From assembly GCF_011927905.1 (NCBI RefSeq), contig NZ_JAATJL010000001.1, forward strand, positions 3,162,001-3,226,000: a stretch of DNA of 64,000 bases, read 5' to 3'. Position 1 is the first letter of the stretch. Each line of letters opens with the position of its first letter. Source of the stretch: Arthrobacter pigmenti (GTDB taxonomy: Bacteria > Actinomycetota > Actinomycetes > Actinomycetales > Micrococcaceae). This document shows positions 36,212 through 45,450 of this stretch, piece after piece. The translations under genes and the position numbers were made by a program. Below the pieces are notes generated by a model. The model made no database searches and was not told where the DNA came from. It worked only from the letters and a program-made list of their open reading frames with translations.

Positions 36212-37198
36212 ATGCCGCAGTTCGACCTCCCGCTTGAGCAGCTTCAGCAATACGTTCCGGAACGCACCGAGCCCCTGGACTTCGATGCGTTCTGGGAGAA
36301 GACCCTGGCCGAGGCAGCTTCCTTCAGCCTGGACGCCCGCTTCGAGGAGGTCGACGCCGGTTACACCGAACTCGTTACCGAAGACGTGACGTTCGCCGGC
36401 TATGGTGGCCACCCGATCAAGGGATGGATGCTTCGTCCGCGTTCTGCCAAGGGCCCGCTTCCCGTCGTCGTCACCTACATCGGCTACGGCGGAGGACGCA
36501 GCCTCCTGGGCGAGTGGACCGCCATCCCAAGTACCGGCGTCGCGCATTTTGTGATGGACCTGCGCGGGCAGGGTGCAGGACATCGCAGCGGTGATACTCC
36601 TGACCCGGGCGTGGGCGGGCCTCACTTCGGCGGTCACCTGACGCTGGGGATCGATTCGCCGGAGACCTACTATTACCGGCGGTTGTTCACCGATGCTGTG
36701 CGCGCGGTGGAGGCGGCGCAGGCTCACCCATTCGTGGATGCTTCTCGCGTGCTTCTTTCCGGCGGCAGTCAAGGCGGAGCCATTGCGCTGGCGTCCGCGG
36801 CGCTCTCCCCCACCGTCCTTGAGCATGCGCCGTTGGCCGCCATCGTCGATGTGCCGTTCCTTTCGCACGTCCGCCGCGCAACCGAAATTGTGAACACCGC
36901 ACCTTACGGCGAGCTGGTGCGTTACCTCGGCATCCAGCGGGGCCGCGAGGATGAAATCTTCCACACGCTGGGCTATTTCGACGGCGTTAACTTCGCCGCC
37001 CGGGTCACCATGCCGGCGCTGTTCTCGGTGGGCCTGCTCGACGACGTCTGCCCGCCGTCGTGCGTCTATGCCGCCTACAACCACTACGCGGGACCAAAGT
37101 CCATGAACGTCTTTCCCTACAACGGTCACGAGAACGGCGGAGCCGCCCAGGCCGCGGAGCACATCCGGTTCCAGCGCGAGGTTTTCTCGGGAGCCTGA
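36212..37198 (+). CDS. Acetyl xylan esterase family (AXE1) deacetylase
   Basis: A 328-residue alpha/beta-hydrolase of carbohydrate esterase family 7 type. RGQG is at 118-121, the nucleophile Ser186 lies in GGSQGG (184-189), Asp in GLLDDVCPPS and His in NGHENGG near the end. CE7 enzymes are intracellular and deacetylate imported acetylated oligosaccharides, which fits pectin that is often O-acetylated. It diverges from the importer operon with the operator region between. Confidence 0.92.
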   Translation: MPQFDLPLEQLQQYVPERTEPLDFDAFWEKTLAEAASFSLDARFEEVDAGYTELVTEDVTFAGYGGHPIKGWMLRPRSAKGPLPVVVTYIGYGGGRSLLGEWTAIPSTGVAHFVMDLRGQGAGHRSGDTPDPGVGGPHFGGHLTLGIDSPETYYYRRLFTDAVRAVEAAQAHPFVDASRVLLSGGSQGGAIALASAALSPTVLEHAPLAAIVDVPFLSHVRRATEIVNTAPYGELVRYLGIQRGREDEIFHTLGYFDGVNFAARVTMPALFSVGLLDDVCPPSCVYAAYNHYAGPKSMNVFPYNGHENGGAAQAAEHIRFQREVFSGA

Positions 37199-37259
37199 CA
37201 GCACTGCTGCCGCATCACCACCGATATCGCCGGACGAAAAGTTTCGCTTAGGACCAACA

Positions 37260-38201
37260 ATGCCCAAGTACCCTGCCTACCTGTTCGCATACTTTGCCGG
37301 CGAGGATTCTCCGGATGCCGAACAAGTTCACTTCGCGGTGAGCAGCGAAGACGCCCCGTTGTCGTTTACGCCACTGGCCGGCGGGAAACCGGTGCTTCAG
37401 TCGACGCTGGGTACCGGCGGAGTGCGGGACCCGTTCCTGGTGCGCAATGAGCTGGCTGCGGGCTTCCACCTCATCGGAACGGACCTGAGCATCCATAACG
37501 ACGGCGACTGGGAGCGCGCCACGCGCTACGGCAGCCGATCTGTGGTCATTTGGGACTCGCCTGATCTGGTGTCCTGGAGCGAGCCGCGTCTGGTTGAGAT
37601 CGCGCCGTCGAACGCGGGATGCGCCTGGGCGCCGGAAGCCTTTCTCGACCGGGACCGGGGTGCCTATGTGGTGTTCTGGTCATCACCGCTCTACGGCGAG
37701 GAGCGGACGGGAGCCTCAGCCCACCTCCGGGTACTGCGCTGCTTCACGAAGGACTTTCGTTCCTTCTCCGATCCGGAGGTCTACCTCGACCCTGGCCACT
37801 CGGTCATCGACACGACGTTCCTGGAACGCGACGGCGTCACTTACCGCTTCACCAAGGACGAGCGGCCGCAATCGGCTGGCGCCTTGATGGGGAAGCACAT
37901 CTTCGAGGAGGCAAGCCGGGACGGGATGCTGGCCGAGAATTTCACGTTGGTCGCGGAAGGGGTCGGCTCGACGCATCTGGCCCAGGGTGAGGGGCCGATC
38001 GCCGTCAACTCTCCGGATGGACAAAAGAGCTACCTCATCATCGACGAGTTCGGCGGGCGCGGGTATGTCGCGTTCCAGTCCGAAGCCCCGGGCACCGGTG
38101 CGTGGGAGCCGGTGGCCGACGCCCGACTCCCGGAAGGCGCACGGCACGGATCGCTCCTGCCGATTACGTCTGCGGAGCGCGCCATGCTGTTGGCCGTGTG
38201 A
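37260..38201 (+). CDS. GH43-like glycosidase
   Basis: A 313-residue five-bladed propeller of the GH43 superfamily, with no signal peptide. The likely catalytic Asp lies in GGVRDPFLVRN, a second acid in WAPEAFLDRD, and the general acid Glu may be in AQGEGP. Substrate probably arabinan or galactan side chains. It follows the AXE1 gene by 61 bp on the same strand, so a small pectin side-chain operon is likely. Confidence 0.8.
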   Translation: MPKYPAYLFAYFAGEDSPDAEQVHFAVSSEDAPLSFTPLAGGKPVLQSTLGTGGVRDPFLVRNELAAGFHLIGTDLSIHNDGDWERATRYGSRSVVIWDSPDLVSWSEPRLVEIAPSNAGCAWAPEAFLDRDRGAYVVFWSSPLYGEERTGASAHLRVLRCFTKDFRSFSDPEVYLDPGHSVIDTTFLERDGVTYRFTKDERPQSAGALMGKHIFEEASRDGMLAENFTLVAEGVGSTHLAQGEGPIAVNSPDGQKSYLIIDEFGGRGYVAFQSEAPGTGAWEPVADARLPEGARHGSLLPITSAERAMLLAV

Positions 38202-38239
38202 ATTTTCATATGGACCCCGCGGACAGCGATCATTGAGCC

Positions 38240-39283
38240 GTGTCCGATACTTCCCCGCCCCTCCTGACCCTCGGCGTCGTCGTTCCTCCGTCATTTGAGC
38301 CGGCCTCCTCGCAGGAGCTGGGCGACGCCCTGCCGGGACTGCTTGCCGAGTCGCACCCGGGCGTCGCGTGGCGCGTGGTCGTCGTGGTCGAGACGCTGGA
38401 CGGCCGGGCGCCGTCGGACCTGCTGGAGACAGCCCGAGACCGCCTGCTGGATGAGGATTGGGATCTCGCCATCGTCGTCAGTGAGCTGGCGCTCCGCAGC
38501 GGGCGGAAGCCTGTGCTCACCCAGATCAGCCCGGTCCACAAGGTGGGACTGGTGGCGCTCCCGGCGCTTCGGGCTGTGGGCCGCCGCGAGACACTATCGG
38601 ACGCGATAGTGCGGTTGATCGGGCCCCTGGTCGGGTGGAATGACGACGACGACGCCGAGGACCGCGCCCGCCGCGCCCGGGAAATGGCCGATGACCTGCC
38701 CGACCACACCGACGAGAACGCCATCCAGTTCACCGGAAGGGTGGTAGCCGGAAACGCCCGGGTACTTCTTGGGCTGATCCTCGCGAACCGGCCCTGGCGG
38801 CTCGCCGTCACCCTTTCCCGGGCGCTCACAGCGGCAGCGGCGGCGGGGGTGGTGACGCTGGCTACGTCGGACCTCTGGGTGCTCGCGACAGCGTACGCAC
38901 CACTTCGGCTCATCCTGCTCACCGTTCTTGCCGTCGGTGCCGTGACGCTCACCCTGATGATCGGCGCGGACCTGTGGGAGCGTCCGCGGCGGCGCCTCGA
39001 GCGCGAGCAGGTGGCCCTGTTCAACCTCGCCACGACGGCGACCGTGGTGATCGGAGTCATGACCTTTTTCGCCGCACTGTTCGTCCTCTCATTCGCAGCG
39101 GCGTTGCTGTTGGTCGACGCCGGGGTGTTCGCCGCCGTCGTCGGGGCACCTGTGGGCCTGACCGAGTACGCGCAGCTGAGCCTGCTCACCGCGGCGCTCG
39201 CGACCGTGGGTGGCGCACTGGGTGCGGGGTTGGAGAACGACGACGTCGTCCGCGCCGCCGCTTTCACGCGCAACGACGTTTAG
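38240..39283 (+). CDS. Membrane protein of unknown function
   Basis: A 347-residue protein, GTG start. The first 140 residues form a soluble alpha/beta region (VVVPPSFEP, WRVVVVVETLDG, WDLAIVVSEL); the C-terminal half has about five hydrophobic helices between 195 and 335. No family recognised. The Asp-rich NDDDDAEDRARRARE joins both parts. The gene lies between carbohydrate genes but shows no sign of being one. Confidence 0.78.
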   Translation: MSDTSPPLLTLGVVVPPSFEPASSQELGDALPGLLAESHPGVAWRVVVVVETLDGRAPSDLLETARDRLLDEDWDLAIVVSELALRSGRKPVLTQISPVHKVGLVALPALRAVGRRETLSDAIVRLIGPLVGWNDDDDAEDRARRAREMADDLPDHTDENAIQFTGRVVAGNARVLLGLILANRPWRLAVTLSRALTAAAAAGVVTLATSDLWVLATAYAPLRLILLTVLAVGAVTLTLMIGADLWERPRRRLEREQVALFNLATTATVVIGVMTFFAALFVLSFAAALLLVDAGVFAAVVGAPVGLTEYAQLSLLTAALATVGGALGAGLENDDVVRAAAFTRNDV

Positions 39284-39300
39284 CCTCGACGTCGTGAAAC

Positions 39301-39360
39301 GTAGAGCAATCCGGACAATCGGGTGCGAAATTCCTCTCCCTTTTGTCCGGATTGCTCTAC
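39301..39360. repeat. Perfect 18-bp inverted repeat
   Basis: Arms 39301-39318 (GTAGAGCAATCCGGACAA) and 39343-39360 are exactly complementary, with a 24-nt loop. It lies between the convergent membrane protein and PL11 lyase genes and may terminate both. A degenerate copy of the right arm follows at 39364-39381. Confidence 0.8.
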
Positions 39361-39395
39361 TTCGTGTCCGGGTTGCTCCGTTATGGGTCCGCTGG
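39360..39395 (+). repeat. Repeat copy at the 3' end of the PL11 gene
   Basis: CTTCGTGTCCGG (39360-39371) and TATGGGTCCGCTGG (39382-39395) are shared, in the same order and orientation, with 42168-42193 on the other side of the lyase gene. Here 10 extra bases separate the blocks. Confidence 0.6.
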
Positions 39396-39397
39396 GG

Positions 39398-41962
39398 CTA
39401 CCGGACCATCCCGAGGATCGTCCCTGCACAGTGCTCAAGAGCGGCGCGGGCATTGTCCGAAACGACGTCGGGCCTCTTGCCCTGGTTCAGGAACTTCACG
39501 AACTTGTCCATCGCCTTGCCGACGCCCTGGAAGTTACCCTCTTCCACTGCACGCTGCGCTTGGTCGAGGGAAGCCTCCAACTGCCTGGCGACCGGCCCAT
39601 CGACGTCCCCGCTGGCGATGAAGCCCTCCAGCGTTGCCTGCAGATCAGCAACAATGCCAGGCGTCCACGCGTCAGGTACTGGGACCTCCGAGAAGTTCAT
39701 GTCCGAGGCGAAGTAGTAGCTCGTGTAGGACGGCTGGTTGTAGGAGGTGTTCTGGCGGGCGACCTCCACGCGGTACTGCGGATCGTGCATCAGCGTCGTG
39801 AGCTTGTGCCCGGTAACCTCGGTGCTCAGGTACACCCGGATGGCGGAGCTGTCTGCCGTGCGCACAAACAGTTCCTCACGCCAGTCACCGAGCGCGTCCG
39901 CGACCAGGGCGGGGTTGCCCTTGGTGCCGTTGTTGGTGCGCGTTCCTTCGGCGGTGAGCAGGCGGCCGCGGGTCCAGTCGTCGATGGTCGGCGTCGCATT
40001 GCCGGAACCGTTGACGATCTGCGTGGTCATATCCGCCGCCCATTTGATGCTCTGGTTGGTTCCCGGCGTGCGGGATTCCAGCGGCTCGCCGTCGGAGCTC
40101 AACAGGCCTGAGCCGAGGGTGCCGTTCGGCATGCTCGCCCACACCTCAATGCCTTCGACGTCGGAGCGGACGTCGCCGATCATGCCGCGGCCGGTATCCC
40201 GGCCGGAGTAGGCGCCGAAGAGCACTTCGCCGGTAGCAGCATCGCGCATCGCCGAACCGTAGGGTGCGTACGCGCCGCCCTCATGAACGGTCCAGATTTC
40301 CTGACCCGGGCGGTTCGGGTCGATGTCCGTCACGTGCATTGCGTCACCGTGACCGAGTCCGGCTTCGACACCCGGCGTTGCGCTGCCTTCCGGCATGGTG
40401 TCGAACGAGCTGTAAAGCAGGGAGCCGTCGTCGTCGATTGTCGCCGAGCCGTACACGATCTCCTGGCGGCCGTCATTGTCCACGTCCGCCGCGCTGAGCG
40501 AATGGAAACCCTGCGTGGTGATGGACCCGAACTCCGGGTCGGTCCCGAGGCGGCCGTGCGGACCGTCATTGAATGGGTTCGTCATCGGCGTCCAGCCGCT
40601 GTCCACGAACCAGTCCTGGGTCAGGTTCTTGCCGTCCCAGTTGTAGGCGGCAATCGTGGAGCGCGTGTAGTAGCCGCGGGCGAAGACCGCCGAGGGACGC
40701 TGTCCGTCCAGGTACGCGACGCCGGCGAGGAAACGGTCCACGCGGTTGCCCGGCTCGATGCGGGACATGGCGTAGTCGCCCCACATGAGGCCGTCGTCGT
40801 GCCGGCCCGGCTCATAGTCAACGGTCTGGAGCTCCTCGCCGGTGGCGCCGTCGAACACGGTCAGGTACTCGGGCCCGCTGAGGATGAAGCCCTCGAACGC
40901 CCGGAGGTTGTTGCGGGTACTCCGCGAAGGTGCGTAGACGTCCATGAAGTAGTCGGTCATGGCGCGGGCATCGGCGTCGGAGAGCGGGTACTCGTAGCGC
41001 TGTTCGATACCGAATGCTTCCTCGAGCGTGGCGGGCCACTTGCCGGCGACAACCTCGGGATGCTCGTGCCAGCCGGCGAACATGTCGAGGACGTGCTCGT
41101 AATAGCCCTCGGCCGAGAGCCGGTAGTCGTCCTCGTTGCTGTAGCCGGCCTTGCGGTCATCCTTCGGGAGGGTGATGTACTCGGGCTCCCCCGCGACGCC
41201 GTCCGTGTAGGTGGTGACCGTGGTGCCCGGCGCGGTCTTCATCATCATCTCGGTGCGGCCGTCGCCGTCGAAATCGTAGACCATGAACTGCGTATAGTGC
41301 GCGCCGGAGCGGATGTTCACGCCGAGGTCGATGCGGTGCAGCAGCGTCCCGTCCATCGTGTAGGTATCGATGTACGTGTTGCCGGTGTAGCCGACCTGCG
41401 AAACGTCCTTGGAGTTGGACGGCTCCCACTTCACGACGTACTCGTAGTCGCCGTCGCCATCCGCGTCACCGATGCTCATGTCGCTGGCTGCATAGGTGTA
41501 GCTTTCGCCGGCCGGTGTCACGCCGTCGGCCGGCTTCTGCAGCGGAATGTCCGTGTAGTTCTGCGACCACGGGCTCACTTCTTCGCTGGGCTGCAGTTCA
41601 ACGCCGTCGACGACGGCGGCAACTGAGTAGGTTGCACCTTCCGTTGCGTCCGGGTCGAGGTAGTTGGTGCTGTCGGTGACCGTGGCGATCTTCTCGCCGT
41701 TGCGGTAGACGGCGAAGTCAGCGCCGGTCTGGCCGGTTTCGGAGGCTCCGGTCACCTCGGTGGCCAGGAGCCGCCAGCTGAGGAAGATGCCCTCGGGGGT
41801 GTTAGCGGCTACAAGGCCGCGGTCGAGGTGTTCGAGCTGAATGCCGGGTTGGGCATCCGGGGCCGGAGCTGCGGCAGCGGGAAGGCCGCCACCCCCGGCG
41901 ATCAGGGCTGCGCTGAGAGCCAGCGTTGCGGGTATAGGTGCGATGCGAAAGCGCGAGTTCAT
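39398..41962 (-). CDS. Secreted rhamnogalacturonan lyase (PL11)
   Basis: An 854-residue exported enzyme cutting the rhamnogalacturonan I backbone by beta-elimination. A signal peptide (RFRIAPIPATLALSAALIAGG, cleavage near AAAAP) is followed by a beta domain, then the eight-bladed propeller with repeated calcium-binding DxDxDG loops (GDADGDGDYEYVVKWEPSNSKD begins one; DFDGDGRTE another; DVDNDGRQE a third). A C-terminal helical segment of about 80 residues is an extra beyond the usual family. Transcription is from a LacI-controlled promoter at 41996-42025. Confidence 0.93.
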   Translation of the reverse strand: MNSRFRIAPIPATLALSAALIAGGGGLPAAAAPAPDAQPGIQLEHLDRGLVAANTPEGIFLSWRLLATEVTGASETGQTGADFAVYRNGEKIATVTDSTNYLDPDATEGATYSVAAVVDGVELQPSEEVSPWSQNYTDIPLQKPADGVTPAGESYTYAASDMSIGDADGDGDYEYVVKWEPSNSKDVSQVGYTGNTYIDTYTMDGTLLHRIDLGVNIRSGAHYTQFMVYDFDGDGRTEMMMKTAPGTTVTTYTDGVAGEPEYITLPKDDRKAGYSNEDDYRLSAEGYYEHVLDMFAGWHEHPEVVAGKWPATLEEAFGIEQRYEYPLSDADARAMTDYFMDVYAPSRSTRNNLRAFEGFILSGPEYLTVFDGATGEELQTVDYEPGRHDDGLMWGDYAMSRIEPGNRVDRFLAGVAYLDGQRPSAVFARGYYTRSTIAAYNWDGKNLTQDWFVDSGWTPMTNPFNDGPHGRLGTDPEFGSITTQGFHSLSAADVDNDGRQEIVYGSATIDDDGSLLYSSFDTMPEGSATPGVEAGLGHGDAMHVTDIDPNRPGQEIWTVHEGGAYAPYGSAMRDAATGEVLFGAYSGRDTGRGMIGDVRSDVEGIEVWASMPNGTLGSGLLSSDGEPLESRTPGTNQSIKWAADMTTQIVNGSGNATPTIDDWTRGRLLTAEGTRTNNGTKGNPALVADALGDWREELFVRTADSSAIRVYLSTEVTGHKLTTLMHDPQYRVEVARQNTSYNQPSYTSYYFASDMNFSEVPVPDAWTPGIVADLQATLEGFIASGDVDGPVARQLEASLDQAQRAVEEGNFQGVGKAMDKFVKFLNQGKRPDVVSDNARAALEHCAGTILGMVR

Positions 41963-41979
41963 CTTTGAATCCTTTCAAC

Positions 41980-42025
41980 GGAAAGCGCTTTCTCTACGCT
42001 AGGCGAAGTGGCGGAAGCTGGTCAA
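41980..42025 (-). promoter_or_regulatory. LacI-controlled promoter of PL11 gene
   Basis: Minus strand: -35 TTGACC (42020-42025), 18-bp spacer, -10 TAGCGT (41996-42001). The palindrome GAAAGCGCTTTC (41981-41992) sits at the start point. The core equals the site at 36097-36110. Confidence 0.72.
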
Positions 42026-42080
42026 GGGTGCGCGGCGTACTTTCTTTCGTGGCCCGCGTTGGTGCAGATGGAGAAGATCA

Positions 42081-42114
42081 GACGCAGGTGAGCGCAATTT
42101 CCCTCACCTGCGTC
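42081..42114. repeat. 12-bp inverted repeat
   Basis: Arms GACGCAGGTGAG (42081-42092) and CTCACCTGCGTC (42103-42114) with a 10-nt loop, upstream of the PL11 promoter. Between 41963 and 42271 no gene is seen; besides promoter, hairpin and repeat copy it holds nothing recognisable. Confidence 0.7.
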
Positions 42115-42167
42115 CAGCCTGGTCCGGCTCGTGTCCAGGTTGGTCGTGTTCATATCCGGTCTGCACG

Positions 42168-42193
42168 CTTCGTGTCCGGTATGGGTCGGCTGG
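42168..42193 (+). repeat. Repeat copy upstream of the PL11 gene
   Basis: CTTCGTGTCCGG followed by TATGGGTCGGCTGG, matching 39360-39395 apart from a 10-bp gap and one base. The two copies flank the lyase gene and its promoter as direct repeats. Confidence 0.6.
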
Positions 42194-42271
42194 ACGTTGA
42201 TCGAACCTGCCGGATGCACCAGCACGACGGCGCCGCTCGCCTAAGCTGGACGCGAACCAAAAGGGGAACCA

Positions 42272-42505
42272 ATGACTAATCCGCTTGTCCCGACGCACTG
42301 GGAACTGACCGTCACGGCAATCGGCCTGCTCCTTGTCGTGCTGGCGATCGCCACCGTCGTCTCGCTTGCCCGCAACCGCAACTACACGCCGGTCCAGCGC
42401 CTGCTGTGGCTGCTGGTGATCATCTTCGCGCCGATTGTCGGCTCGGTGCTGTGGCTGCTCGTCGGCCGGCGGACCGGAACCCAACGGCATAATGCAACTG
42501 CGTGA
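42272..42505 (+). CDS. Small membrane protein with PLDc_N-like domain
   Basis: A 77-residue protein with two helices (about 13-33 and 44-66) and the LARNRNYTPVQRLLWLLVIIFAPIVGSVLWLLVG pattern of the phospholipase-D-nuclease N-terminal domain, which occurs alone in many actinobacteria. Function unknown. RBS AAAGGGG. Overlaps the next gene by 14 bp. Confidence 0.82.
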   Translation: MTNPLVPTHWELTVTAIGLLLVVLAIATVVSLARNRNYTPVQRLLWLLVIIFAPIVGSVLWLLVGRRTGTQRHNATA

Positions 42506-43310
42506 CCTCGAGCCGCGGGACGTGCGCCCGCAGCTGACGCAGGAGCGCCGGGAACTGCTCGAGCTGCTATCGGAACTCACCGCTGACGAGTGGCTGCTGC
42601 CGACCGCCGCCGCGGAGTGGAACGTCAAGGCCGTGGTCCTCCACCTGCTGGATGACGACCTCGGCTGGCTGTCCCGCTTGCGTGACGGTGATACCAGCGG
42701 CCAGCTGGAGGTTGAGGAATACCGAACCTTCGTCGACGCACTTGACGCCAAGAACCAACGGTGGATTTCGGGCGCCTGGGGACTGAGCCCGCGGGTCATC
42801 ATTGACCTGCTGAAGTTCTCCGGTGAAGAGATGGACCGGTGGTGGGCCACCCTCGATCTCACCGCCGAGGGTGGCGTTATCTGGGCCGGCGACAGCGTTC
42901 CCGAATGGTTCGACATCGCACAGGACCTGACTGAGCGGTGGGTGCATCAGATGCAGATCCGCGAGGCCGTCGGGAAGGTGGGCGACTACGCGGAGAGGTA
43001 TCTGCCGCTCGTGCTTGAGACGTTCGTCTGGGCCCTGCCTCACCAGTTCCGGAGGCCCGCGCCAGTCGGGAGCCGGATCAACGTCGACCTCGGTCTCGTC
43101 CACAGCTGGCACCTCGAGCGCGTCCACGAAAGCGGGCGGTGGGAGCTGAACGCAGGTCCCGTCGTCGAGCCCGCCGCATCTTTCGCTGTCGCGTCCGATA
43201 CCGCGTGGCGCCTGCTGACGGGAGCAAAGTACGACGACGGCGCCGTCACCATCAGCGGCGACACCCGCCTGGCCGCTGGCTTGCTCGGGATGAGGGGAAT
43301 CATCGTCTGA
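42492..43310 (+). CDS. Maleylpyruvate-isomerase-like (DinB-fold) protein
   Basis: A 272-residue protein with an N-terminal DinB/mycothiol-dependent-enzyme four-helix bundle: LLELLSELTADEWLLPTAAAEWNVKAVVLHLLDDD, with the conserved W and H region. The C-terminal part resembles the SCP2-like fold of mycothiol maleylpyruvate isomerases. Substrate unknown. The ATG at 42492 is inside the previous gene; the frame is open further upstream, but this start fits the family. Confidence 0.8.
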   Translation: MQLRDLEPRDVRPQLTQERRELLELLSELTADEWLLPTAAAEWNVKAVVLHLLDDDLGWLSRLRDGDTSGQLEVEEYRTFVDALDAKNQRWISGAWGLSPRVIIDLLKFSGEEMDRWWATLDLTAEGGVIWAGDSVPEWFDIAQDLTERWVHQMQIREAVGKVGDYAERYLPLVLETFVWALPHQFRRPAPVGSRINVDLGLVHSWHLERVHESGRWELNAGPVVEPAASFAVASDTAWRLLTGAKYDDGAVTISGDTRLAAGLLGMRGIIV

Positions 43311-43336
43311 GCGTGCGTCCCCGGGTGGAACCGCGC

Positions 43337-44263
43337 TCAGAAAATGAACGGCTCATCCGCCGGCACGTTCCGATCGCAACGCAGCAAGCCGTCGTCGTCG
43401 ACCCGCAGCCGCGCACGATGCACCGCTGACCGCCGCAGCGCGCCTGCCTGCTGCTCGACGTCGTTACTTCCGTCCCACTCCGGGTGGGTGAAGTAGAAGG
43501 CGACAGCTTGATCCCCCAGAACGACGACGTCGGCATGCCGGCCCACCTGCCGATCCTCCGGGTGGGACCCGGGCGAATCAAGGATGAGGCCCTGCGCGGA
43601 CCAGTTGACGCCGTCGTCGGACCGGTAGACCCGCTGCCCGCGCCACTCGTCCACGATCATCCAGAACCAGCCGTCGAGCTCGAAGACGTTCGGCCCCTCG
43701 TGAGGCGCGCCCCCGATGGCCTGCCCCTCGACCGTCCAGGTGTGCCAGTCGGTGCTGACGGCGGACCACGTGGTGGACTCGTCGGCCTCGTCCTTGTACC
43801 AGAGGCGCAGCAGGCCATCGGGTGTCCGGGCGACGGCGGCGTCGATCACGTATCGCGAACTTAGTTCCAGGAAGCCCTGATGCGACCATCGCTCAAGATC
43901 AGGACCCACCAGATGGGCGATTCGCCGCTCGTGACCCGCCCACGTGGACGGAATACCCCGAATCCAGGTGAGGTACATGTGGTACTGCGAACCGTCCCAG
44001 GCAACCTCGGGCGCCCAGTGCGTGTTCGGGCCGTGCTCGTTGACCGGGTCGAGCCCCTTGGCGACGCCGCGGTATTCCCAGCGGGCGCCGTCGTCGGACA
44101 CTGCCATCCCGATCCGCGACCCGTGCACCCACGCCACGCCCTCGCCTGTATCGGAAGAACGGCGCTGGGTGTAGAACATCCACCACTGGCCGGTCTGCTC
44201 GTTGCGGATGACCGTGGGGTCCGTGGGCCCGCCGAGCGGATCGGCGAGGAGCGGCGCGCTCAA
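43337..44263 (-). CDS. GH43/GH117-like glycoside hydrolase
   Basis: A 308-residue five-bladed propeller enzyme without signal peptide. GGPTDPTVIRNEQTG carries the likely catalytic base Asp; NTHWAPEVAWDG and HEGPNVFELDG carry further acidic residues. Substrate not determinable; the operon (rhaM and an oxidoreductase upstream) suggests a rhamnose- or galacturonate-linked oligosaccharide. The start overlaps the oxidoreductase stop by 4 bp. Confidence 0.82.
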   Translation of the reverse strand: MSAPLLADPLGGPTDPTVIRNEQTGQWWMFYTQRRSSDTGEGVAWVHGSRIGMAVSDDGARWEYRGVAKGLDPVNEHGPNTHWAPEVAWDGSQYHMYLTWIRGIPSTWAGHERRIAHLVGPDLERWSHQGFLELSSRYVIDAAVARTPDGLLRLWYKDEADESTTWSAVSTDWHTWTVEGQAIGGAPHEGPNVFELDGWFWMIVDEWRGQRVYRSDDGVNWSAQGLILDSPGSHPEDRQVGRHADVVVLGDQAVAFYFTHPEWDGSNDVEQQAGALRRSAVHRARLRVDDDGLLRCDRNVPADEPFIF

Positions 44264-45348
44264 CGCGAGGGCCGCAGGTCCGTCACCGGTACGCGCATAC
44301 CGCCACGGAACTTCGGATCGGTCAACTCGGCGCGCTGAACCGGGGCCCCTCTGCCGGCGGAGGCGTACAGGGCAGCGACAATCTCGATCGCGCGAGTAGG
44401 AGCCGCGGCAACGGCGGGCACGTCGGATCCGCTCAACAGCGCCGCGTACACCTCGCCCAGCAACGCCGCATGACCGCTGGGTACCTCAATGTCCGGAAGC
44501 GCCCACCCTGCCGACTGCCCGGCGTCGATGTGCCGCGCCGGGGTCACCTTCCAGCTCGCATGGTTGTGCCCATAGAGGTGCTCGAGTTCGATGGTGGCGT
44601 GCTCGGTATCGATGCGGATCAGGCTCGACTCGCGGGGTGCCAGCACCGTAGTCAGCACAGACGCCACAGCCCCGCTTTCGAACACGACGACGCCGCACGA
44701 GGTATCTTCCGTTTCCACGTCGCGATCCAGCCGGAACAACTGTCCCGATACCGAAGCCCAATCCCCCAACAGGTACGCCAGCAGATCGATCTGGTGAATG
44801 CCGTGGCTCAGCGTGGTCCCGCCGCCCTCGCTCTCCCAAGTTCCGCGCCAGGGCACGTCGTAATACTCGGAGCCGCGGTACCAGTGCGTGTGGCAGACCG
44901 CGGTCAGCGGCCGACCCAGCTCTCCTGAGCTCAGCAGTTCACGAATGTGTTTGGCCGCGGTGCCCGTGCGCTGCTGGAAAACGACGGCGAACTGGCGGCC
45001 CGCCCTATCCGCCGCCTGTTGCATCTCGTCCACTTCAGCGAGCGAAAGTGCCGGCGGCTTCTCAACGATCGCGTGGGCGCCGGCGTCGAACGCTGCCCTG
45101 GTCTGACCCGCGTGCCCTGCAGGCGGGGTGCAGACGTGCACGACGTCGACATCCTCCGACGCGAGCAACTCCTCCAAGGTGGCGTACCCGGCCGGAACGC
45201 CGTGCCGGGCATTGAAGTCCCGGACCCGTTCCTCGCTGGGGTCCGCGGCGGCAACGAGCGTGACGCCGTCGAGCTCGGCCAAAGCCTCGGCGTGCAGGTG
45301 CGCCACGGCACCGGTTCCGAGAATTGCGGCGCGGAGGGTGGTTGTCAT
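44260..45348 (-). CDS. Gfo/Idh/MocA-family oxidoreductase
   Basis: A 362-residue NAD(P)-dependent dehydrogenase of the glucose-fructose oxidoreductase group. Rossmann motif GTGAVAHLHAEALAEL at the N-terminus, VEKPPALS with the catalytic Lys of the EKP motif, and HGIHQIDLL in the C-terminal domain. It is clearly paralogous to the protein at 53424-54527 (shared ESEGGG-T...HGIHQ and FESGAV segments). Probably oxidises or epimerises a sugar freed from pectin. Confidence 0.9.
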   Translation of the reverse strand: MTTTLRAAILGTGAVAHLHAEALAELDGVTLVAAADPSEERVRDFNARHGVPAGYATLEELLASEDVDVVHVCTPPAGHAGQTRAAFDAGAHAIVEKPPALSLAEVDEMQQAADRAGRQFAVVFQQRTGTAAKHIRELLSSGELGRPLTAVCHTHWYRGSEYYDVPWRGTWESEGGGTTLSHGIHQIDLLAYLLGDWASVSGQLFRLDRDVETEDTSCGVVVFESGAVASVLTTVLAPRESSLIRIDTEHATIELEHLYGHNHASWKVTPARHIDAGQSAGWALPDIEVPSGHAALLGEVYAALLSGSDVPAVAAAPTRAIEIVAALYASAGRGAPVQRAELTDPKFRGGMRVPVTDLRPSR

Positions 45349-45376
45349 CGGTGCTCCTTGTGGGTTCCGGATAGAT

Positions 45377-45436
45377 CCGTTGACTTGCTGCAGAGTACGC
45401 GGTTTCGAGGCCGCGCATCCCGCACAGAGTCAACGG
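45377..45436. repeat. Long imperfect intergenic hairpin
   Basis: Arms 45377-45402 and 45411-45436 match at 19 of 26 positions, with a perfect 9-bp base (CCGTTGACT/AGTCAACGG) and a CGCGG/CCGCG top around an 8-nt loop. It lies between rhaM and the oxidoreductase gene, inside the leftward transcription unit. Confidence 0.65.
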
Positions 45437-45450
45437 GTTTGCGCAGGCGG

